Of a stretch of DNA of 52,011 nt, positions 46,458-52,011 are shown one piece after another. The notes under the pieces are model-generated. The model was given only the letters and a program-made list of their open reading frames with translations, was not told the origin of the DNA and ran no database searches. The DNA is from an uncultured Enterobacterales bacterium (lineage in GTDB: Bacteria; Pseudomonadota; Gammaproteobacteria; Enterobacterales; Psychrobiaceae): the NCBI GenBank assembly GCA_937981905.1, contig CALJMY010000096.1:1-52011 (forward strand), in the 5' to 3' direction. The position numbers and the translations under genes are program-made. Position 1 is the stretch's first letter, and every line of letters begins with the position of its first letter.

Positions 46458-46841
46458 ATGGCGAATAAAGAAATTATTTCGACTCCCAATGCACCTGCCG
46501 CTATTGGAACATATAGCCAAGCAGTAAAAGTAGACAATACTGTTTATTTATCGGGTCAAATTCCATTAGTACCAGCAACAATGGAAATGGTAAGCGACGA
46601 CTTTAAAGCACAAGTGGTTCAAGTATTCGAAAATTTAACAGCTGTTTGTGAAGCTGCCGGTGGTTCAATGAAAGATATTGTTAAATTAAATATCTTTATG
46701 ACTGACCTAAGCAACTTTGCTACTGTCAATGAAGTAATGGCTAATTACTTTGAACAACCTTATCCTGCACGTGCAGCGATAGAAGTTAGCGCATTACCAA
46801 AAGCTAGCCAAGTAGAAATGGATGGTGTGATGGTACTTTAG
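46458..46841 (+). CDS. ridA: RidA-family reactive intermediate deaminase
   Basis: A 127-residue enzyme that hydrolyses reactive enamine/imine products of PLP enzymes. It has [25 protein letters not shown] at residues 13-38 and the catalytic Arg in [14 protein letters not shown] near 105. TTGGAG precedes the ATG. It follows spoT by 32 bases. trmH, between spoT and recG in E. coli, is not in this stretch. Confidence 0.95.
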   Translation: MANKEIISTPNAPAAIGTYSQAVKVDNTVYLSGQIPLVPATMEMVSDDFKAQVVQVFENLTAVCEAAGGSMKDIVKLNIFMTDLSNFATVNEVMANYFEQPYPARAAIEVSALPKASQVEMDGVMVL

Positions 46842-46858
46842 TACTCATCAACGTAATA

Positions 46859-46895
46859 AAAAGCCCAAATACGTTATCCGTATTTGGGCTTTTTT
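46859..46895. terminator. Terminator after ridA
   Basis: AAGCCCAAATACG and CGTATTTGGGCTT pair in a 13-bp stem with a 5-base loop and T-tracts on the plus strand and A-tract upstream. It can end both the spoT-ridA transcript and the converging nuclease gene. Confidence 0.93.
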
Positions 46896-46949
46896 AATAT
46901 CTTCTATTTATCAAAATATCATAAATAACTATTAATTTTACGATCTATA

Positions 46950-48779
46950 TTAGTAATATTTTTTTCGTAAAAATATAAGTATTAGAAGTGGGAATAGAAA
47001 AGCACTACCTCCATTACTTTTTTTAGTCTCATCGATTTCTGTTGCCTCATTGACCTCTGTATTATCGGTAGCCTCGGTGCTCGCTTCAATAGTAGCTAAA
47101 ATCGTCATACTAATTGTTTCTTGAACGTCATTTACACCATCACTCACCACAACATTAAATGTAGCAACAGTATCAATGTCTACTTCTGGCGCAGTAAAAA
47201 TTAATGAATTACTCGTCTCATCAAAAGTCAGTTCTAATGTCGACTCTTGAGTCCAGAAATACGTTAATAAATCATTTTCTGGGTCAATAACATTAGTACT
47301 AATAGTGACGACTTCACCACTATTAGCTGTAGTAGCAGCATCTATAGTAATCGCTGGTGCTAGATTAACAACAGGAGAACCGTCTCCACAGGCTTCGCCA
47401 AAAATAGGTTTAATCCATTCAGGATGATCGATAAAAGGATTACGATTACCTTGGAATTCATAAACGATATTATTACGGTTTTGCTCCCAAGTACTAACAG
47501 GATCTGCATTATGCCAGCTATATAATGTACATAATTTACCTAGTTCAGCAGTGTCGGTAGAAGTACCAACATAATCGACTAAAAGAAGGTCAGGTGTATT
47601 ATCAGCTACTGCTCCGCTATAACGTACGTCCATATAAAACAACATACGAGCAACATCACCTTTCACCTCATCTCGAGGCTCAAACGAATCATTATCTTTA
47701 AAGTTCTCAGGAGCTTCGGTAAGAGCAACACCACCTTCGTCAAAATCTAGGTTACCTCGTTCTGAGTTAATTGATGCATCCGCAGGGCGTAAATGATGGG
47801 CATCGGTAAAAGCGTATTGACTGTCACTTGGAAAACCATGACTTTTTGCCCACACATGTTCTCGATTCCATGCGTCGCCACTATTGCCAATTAATCCAGC
47901 ATTAAGACCTTTCCCAATAGAACGGCCACTATAAATTTCAATCACCTTACCACTATCATTTGGATCTTCATCTGAGTTTGTTAACACAGTCCAAACTTCG
48001 CTGTAAGTAAGCTTTTTATGATCTTTACTAATGTCTTGATTTATAGAACTTCTCAAATCATCATCAGCGGCAATCAAAGCGTTTAAATAATATGCACTTT
48101 CATCATACGTTGCACTATCTACTATTTTATCAATTGTTGGACAATTACTACATATATCATCTTCGGCTGAAACTTCAGGTACGCGCTCAACATCTACACA
48201 CGAAAGTTCTCCGATACAACCCAAACCATCACTCGTATCCTTATCAAATACAACCCACTGCGAAAGACTGATACCAGGAAACTCATCACTAGGAATGTTA
48301 TCGCCTTCAATGGTACTAGCTGTTCTACGAAGTGTTTTGTCTTTAGTATTAAAGTTACCACTACTCCATGAAGAACCAGGGTCTGTTCCGTATTGACCAA
48401 AACTGTCAACAATTGAGTCACCTAATGTGAGTAACAAAGCATCATCACCATTAAACGAAGCAACATTTGATTCAACGCCATCTAAAATTTTAAACTCGTT
48501 TTCAGCCCCTCGATTATAAATAACTAAGGCACTTTGAGCAGCTAAGGTTCCTGTTAACGCTAAAGAATCCGTTGCTGTTAAAGCACCGTTAGAATATAAC
48601 GTAACTGAATATCCGGTTAAATCGAGTTCAACACCTGATATATTTGACAGCTCTATCGCTTTGTTCAAGCTACCACCTTCAACATATTCGGTAATGATCA
48701 ATTGAGCATTAACCGTTGAGGGGATTATTAAGGCGATAAGTAACGCCTTTAGTTGCCACCGATTTTTTATCTTCATCAT
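46950..48779 (-). CDS. Secreted endonuclease I with lamin-tail domain and GlyGly-CTERM tail
   Basis: A 609-residue exported nuclease. After a signal peptide (about residues 1-25) come a lamin-tail domain (LIITEYVEGGSLNKAIELSN, to about 170) and an endonuclease I domain (about 220-460) with catalytic AWNREHVWAKSHGFPSD near 302 and DAHHLRPADASINSERGNL. A cadherin/Ig-like domain (about 470-565) is next, and a C-terminal GlyGly-CTERM sorting signal, NGGSAFLFPLLILIFLRKKYY. The tail means processing by rhombosortase and likely type II secretion. It probably digests extracellular DNA for nutrients or biofilm turnover. It lies between ridA and recG but on the opposite strand, so it is an insertion into a conserved set. 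The start is one of two adjacent ATG codons with a weak ribosome site. Confidence 0.88.
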   Translation of the reverse strand: MMKIKNRWQLKALLIALIIPSTVNAQLIITEYVEGGSLNKAIELSNISGVELDLTGYSVTLYSNGALTATDSLALTGTLAAQSALVIYNRGAENEFKILDGVESNVASFNGDDALLLTLGDSIVDSFGQYGTDPGSSWSSGNFNTKDKTLRRTASTIEGDNIPSDEFPGISLSQWVVFDKDTSDGLGCIGELSCVDVERVPEVSAEDDICSNCPTIDKIVDSATYDESAYYLNALIAADDDLRSSINQDISKDHKKLTYSEVWTVLTNSDEDPNDSGKVIEIYSGRSIGKGLNAGLIGNSGDAWNREHVWAKSHGFPSDSQYAFTDAHHLRPADASINSERGNLDFDEGGVALTEAPENFKDNDSFEPRDEVKGDVARMLFYMDVRYSGAVADNTPDLLLVDYVGTSTDTAELGKLCTLYSWHNADPVSTWEQNRNNIVYEFQGNRNPFIDHPEWIKPIFGEACGDGSPVVNLAPAITIDAATTANSGEVVTISTNVIDPENDLLTYFWTQESTLELTFDETSNSLIFTAPEVDIDTVATFNVVVSDGVNDVQETISMTILATIEASTEATDNTEVNEATEIDETKKSNGGSAFLFPLLILIFLRKKYY

Positions 48780-49201
48780 TGTGTTCCATGGTTTAATTTA
48801 AAGTAATGCCTTGATATCATTTTCATTAAGGTAATGAATTGAAAGTATTAAATAGATTTAATTTTGGCTTGCCGAATCTAATTGAAAGTTTATAAGGTGT
48901 CTAGTCGTTGAAATGAAGCGAAAGAAGTAAAAATTAAAAAACTTAATATTAAAGCATTGAAATAAAAATTAAAATTAGAATACCCTTCTAATATTAACGT
49001 CTTAAAACATACCTATTACGTGATAAGCATCACATGAATAAAATAACGGTTATGAGTTACAAAATTTCACCTCTAATACGTTTATTTATATTTTCAAATT
49101 ATTATGAAATATCAATATGAAATCTCATCAAACAATCACTTTATAATTATCTCTTCGAGGCGTATATTGTGAAAAGAAGATAACAAGTAAATAAGAGCGC
49201 C
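48780..49201. other. Nuclease/recG divergent intergenic region (422 bp)
   Basis: AT-rich, no coding sequence supported. It carries a CRP-like site at 49019-49034 and the promoters of the two diverging genes. Confidence 0.6.
49019..49034. promoter_or_regulatory. CRP-like binding site
   Basis: CGTGATAAGCATCACA fits the consensus TGTGA-N6-TCACA at 9 of 10 positions with correct spacing. It lies 240 bases before the nuclease start and about 170 bases before recG. Control of an extracellular nuclease by cAMP-CRP is plausible. Confidence 0.55.
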
Positions 49202-51283
49202 ATGTTACACCGCACCAGCATGCTTACATCTCCCGTCACCGACCTAAAAGGCGTTGGTGCTAAAATGGCAGAACGATTAGAAAAAATCGGTATTGTCAGC
49301 ATTGAAGACATGTTATTCCACCTGCCTACTCGCTATGAAGATCGCACGCGTTTACATTTTTTAAATCAACTCATGCCAGGTGATCACGTTAGTTTTATTG
49401 CTACCATTGAACACTGTGAAATAACCAATGGCAGACGACGCATGTTACTTTGTCATGTCAGTGATGACTTTGGACGAGCTACCTTATTATTTTTTAACTT
49501 TGCTGCTAGTCAAAAAAATGCTCTGCAAACGGGGCGTCAAATTCGATGCTTTGGTGAAATAAAACGAGGTGGTCGCGGTATCGAAGTTGTTCATCCTGAA
49601 TACAAATTTGTCGATGAATACACTCAAGTCGAAACACAAGAAACATTAACAGCGGTTTACCCTACAACCGAAGGTGTGAAGCAAATTACCATGCGTAATA
49701 TTGCTACTCAGGCCGTTGAATATTTAAATCGTTTTGAAATAACCGATTTATTACCACCAAATTTGTATATTGAACAATCGTCACTTAAAGATGCCTTACT
49801 ATATATCCACCAGCCACCACCAGAAGCAGATGTCGAATTACTGACTATGGGTCAACACCCAATGCAACAACGATTAGCGCTAGAAGAACTGATTGCGCAT
49901 AACTTGTCGATGTTACAAGCCAAACAACAAACCCAAAAATTCAAATCATTTGCCATTGCTGCAACTAATCCATTAGAAGCAAAAATGTTGGCATCTTTAC
50001 CGTTCTCACCAACCAACGCACAACAACGTGTTATTGCTGAAATTAAGCAAGACATGATGATTGAAAAACCAATGATGCGATTAGTTCAAGGTGATGTAGG
50101 GTCAGGCAAAACATTAGTAGCTGCTATTGCTGCATTAGCAGTACTAGCCCAAGGAAAACAAGTGGTCTTAATGGCGCCTACCGAATTATTAGCTGAACAA
50201 CACACGATTAATTTTGAACAATGGTTAATACCGCTAGGCATCAATGTTGGTTGGCTTGCGGGTAAACTTAAAGGTAAAAAACGAGAAGCAACATTAGCTG
50301 GTTTAGCAGATGGTTCTATTAATATGCTTATTGGTACTCACGCCGTTTTCCAAGAAAATGTGCATTATCATAACTTGGCGTTAGTAATTATCGACGAACA
50401 ACATCGTTTTGGAGTGCAACAACGCTTAGCATTACGTGAAAAAGGTACACAAGGAGAGTTTTATCCTCATCAACTAGTAATGACAGCCACGCCTATTCCA
50501 CGAACGCTTGCAATGACTGCCTATGCTGATTTAGACACATCTATTATCGATGAACTTCCACCAGGCAGAACGCCCGTTAAAACAGTCGCGATTGGCGATT
50601 CTCGACGCGACGATGTTATCGAACGTGTGAAAAAAGCCTGTTTAGACGGGAGACAAGCTTATTGGGTTTGTACCCTCATTGAAGAGTCTGAGGTTTTACA
50701 ATGCCAAGCTGCTGAAAACACAGCGATGGAACTTACCAGCCAATTAACTGACTTAAAGATAGGGCTAGTTCACGGACGAATGACTTCAAAAGAAAAACAA
50801 TCGATCATGGAATCATTTAAGCAAGGTCAGGTTCATCTTCTGGTTGCTACAACTGTTATTGAAGTTGGCGTAGATGTGCCTAACGCCAGTTTGATGATTA
50901 TAGAAAATCCAGAACGCTTAGGATTAGCACAGCTTCATCAATTACGCGGACGTGTAGGTCGAGGCAGTATTGAAAGCCATTGTGTCTTACTTTATCGCAC
51001 ACCATTGTCTTTTACCGCTAACAAACGCTTAGGCGTATTGCGTGATACCAACGATGGATTTGTTATCGCGCAAAAAGATTTAGATATTAGGGGGCCCGGC
51101 GAAGTGCTTGGTACAAAACAAACGGGACTCGCTGACTTAAAGGTTGCTGACTTAATACGTGATCAAGAACTTATTCCACAGGTTGGCTACTTAGCCAATC
51201 AGTTAATCGTACATCATCCAGAATGGGTAACACCCATTGTGAAACGTTGGCTTGGTAATAAAAGCCACTATAGCCAAGCGTAA
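49202..51283 (+). CDS. recG: ATP-dependent DNA helicase RecG
   Basis: A 693-residue branch-migrating helicase acting at stalled forks and recombination junctions. An N-terminal wedge/OB domain (LTDLKGVGAKMAERLEKIGI-type start; OB fold about 60-170) is followed by helicase motifs: DVGSGKTLVAAIA near residue 300, IDEQHRFGVQQR near 400, VMTATPIPRTLAM near 425, and QLRGRVGRG near 585. Length equals E. coli RecG (693). The ATG at 49202 follows AAGAG. It is followed by a DUF3014 gene. Confidence 0.97.
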   Translation: MLHRTSMLTSPVTDLKGVGAKMAERLEKIGIVSIEDMLFHLPTRYEDRTRLHFLNQLMPGDHVSFIATIEHCEITNGRRRMLLCHVSDDFGRATLLFFNFAASQKNALQTGRQIRCFGEIKRGGRGIEVVHPEYKFVDEYTQVETQETLTAVYPTTEGVKQITMRNIATQAVEYLNRFEITDLLPPNLYIEQSSLKDALLYIHQPPPEADVELLTMGQHPMQQRLALEELIAHNLSMLQAKQQTQKFKSFAIAATNPLEAKMLASLPFSPTNAQQRVIAEIKQDMMIEKPMMRLVQGDVGSGKTLVAAIAALAVLAQGKQVVLMAPTELLAEQHTINFEQWLIPLGINVGWLAGKLKGKKREATLAGLADGSINMLIGTHAVFQENVHYHNLALVIIDEQHRFGVQQRLALREKGTQGEFYPHQLVMTATPIPRTLAMTAYADLDTSIIDELPPGRTPVKTVAIGDSRRDDVIERVKKACLDGRQAYWVCTLIEESEVLQCQAAENTAMELTSQLTDLKIGLVHGRMTSKEKQSIMESFKQGQVHLLVATTVIEVGVDVPNASLMIIENPERLGLAQLHQLRGRVGRGSIESHCVLLYRTPLSFTANKRLGVLRDTNDGFVIAQKDLDIRGPGEVLGTKQTGLADLKVADLIRDQELIPQVGYLANQLIVHHPEWVTPIVKRWLGNKSHYSQA

Positions 51284-51300
51284 AAAAAGAAGGACTGAAT

Positions 51301-52011
51301 ATGCAAAAGAATGAAACAGTTAATAACACTCAAATGAAAATATATGCCATTGGAGCATTAGTGCTTATTACTATCGTAGGTGGTGTTATTTATCTTAATG
51401 ATCAAGATATTGAATCAAATACTGATATTGTTACAACAACTGAGCCAGTAATCGTAACACCTTCAATACAACCCATTGAAGAGCCAATTATCACACCCAA
51501 AGAATCAATTACTGATAAAGTCCCCGCTACAATTCCAGAATCAATTCCTGAAATTCAATCTTCGTCAAATACAGCTCTACAACAGTCAGTTGAAGAGGTA
51601 TTACCGATTACCGTTGAAGAACCTAAAAAAGATCCATTACCAGCTCTCGATGATTCAGACGACATTTTCATGACAAAAGCGTCACAACTATCGTGGTTAC
51701 CAGCATTTGCAAAGCAACTTATTAAAAAAGACTTAGCACGTAACTTTGTTACGTTTGTTGATAATTTATCTCGCGGTGATTTAGCGCTTAAATATAGCCC
51801 GATAAAAAAACCTGAAACAAAATTCTCTATCAATGAAATCGATAACGATATGTATATCGACCCACTGAGCTACAAACGGTACGATGCTTATGTAGATATG
51901 ATCAATTCAATTAATGTAGAAACCGCTATAACGCATTTGAATGGACTAGCACCATTATTAGATGAAGCCTATATGGAGCTTGGTTACGAACAAGGAACGT
52001 TCTTTGTCACA
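51301..52011 (+). CDS. DUF3014 membrane protein, 5' part (cut by window edge)
   Basis: 237 codons are visible without a stop, so the ORF track missed it. It starts MQKNETVNNTQMKIYAIGAL, with one membrane helix (about residues 14-32), then a Thr/Pro/Glu-rich linker (about 40-105). A DUF3014-type domain then begins near residue 116, with SWLPAFAKQLIKKDLARNFVTFVDN and SYKRYDAYVDMI. Function is unknown. AAGGA lies before the ATG, 17 bases after recG, so it is probably cotranscribed with recG. Confidence 0.88.
   Translation, partial: MQKNETVNNTQMKIYAIGALVLITIVGGVIYLNDQDIESNTDIVTTTEPVIVTPSIQPIEEPIITPKESITDKVPATIPESIPEIQSSSNTALQQSVEEVLPITVEEPKKDPLPALDDSDDIFMTKASQLSWLPAFAKQLIKKDLARNFVTFVDNLSRGDLALKYSPIKKPETKFSINEIDNDMYIDPLSYKRYDAYVDMINSINVETAITHLNGLAPLLDEAYMELGYEQGTFFVT

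Noticed and set aside
51476-51833. Plus- and minus-strand ORFs within the final segment
   Set aside because: Both are shadows of the DUF3014 gene that runs off the window end.

Overview
The window looks like chromosomal backbone of a marine gammaproteobacterium of the Alteromonadales, most like the Colwelliaceae (Colwellia/Thalassotalea group). This placement is inferred from low G+C, gene content, gene order and protein character; no database search was possible. Nearly all genes belong to families typical of this group. GTG or TTG starts are frequent (ntrB, recQ, the chemoreceptor, coaD, the DUF4212 gene, the PhoD-like gene, spoT). I saw no tRNA, rRNA, CRISPR array, insertion sequence or phage.

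Layout. (1) 1-6.8 kb: the 5' end of typA (minus strand), then a nitrogen-assimilation block of type III glutamine synthetase, a DUF4124 protein, ntrB and ntrC, followed by rraA. The upstream DNA carries a candidate sigma-54 promoter and NtrC-like sites. (2) 6.9-12.6 kb: a periplasmic solute-binding protein gene broken by one frameshift, recQ, a Cache-domain chemoreceptor and an exported methyltransferase-like protein. (3) 12.7-31.5 kb: a long block in the same general order as the Escherichia coli tdh-kbl / waaA-coaD-mutM-rpmG-rpmB-radC-coaBC-slmA-pyrE-rph region. Inserted in it are kdkA, a family 9 glycosyltransferase, wzi, a TagD-like cytidylyltransferase and a CDP-glycerol glycerophosphotransferase, together with an SDR/MerR pair. 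dut, which lies between coaBC and slmA in E. coli, is absent from this position. (4) 31.6-43.1 kb: accessory genes: an acidic repeat-rich protein, DsbC, a PhoD-like phosphoesterase, a DUF4212/sodium-solute symporter pair, and a CrbS/CrbR-like two-component system of the acetate-utilisation type. (5) 43.3-52 kb: gmk-rpoZ-spoT-ridA, an inserted secreted endonuclease I with a GlyGly-CTERM tail, recG, and the start of a DUF3014 gene that leaves the window.

How the genes work together. The nitrogen block appears self-contained: NtrBC would activate the glutamine synthetase gene through sigma-54, and an NtrC-like site just before ntrB suggests autoregulation. The waaA/kdkA/GT9 group makes the LPS inner core. 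wzi, tagD and the glycerophosphotransferase suggest glycerol phosphate on a surface polysaccharide. The symporter pair and the CrbSR-like pair suggest an uptake-and-sensing module for acetate or a similar carboxylate. The most noteworthy observations are the GSIII substitution with its promoter architecture, the teichoic-acid-type genes in an LPS locus, the missing dut, and the MerR-type promoter inside the merR-SDR junction.
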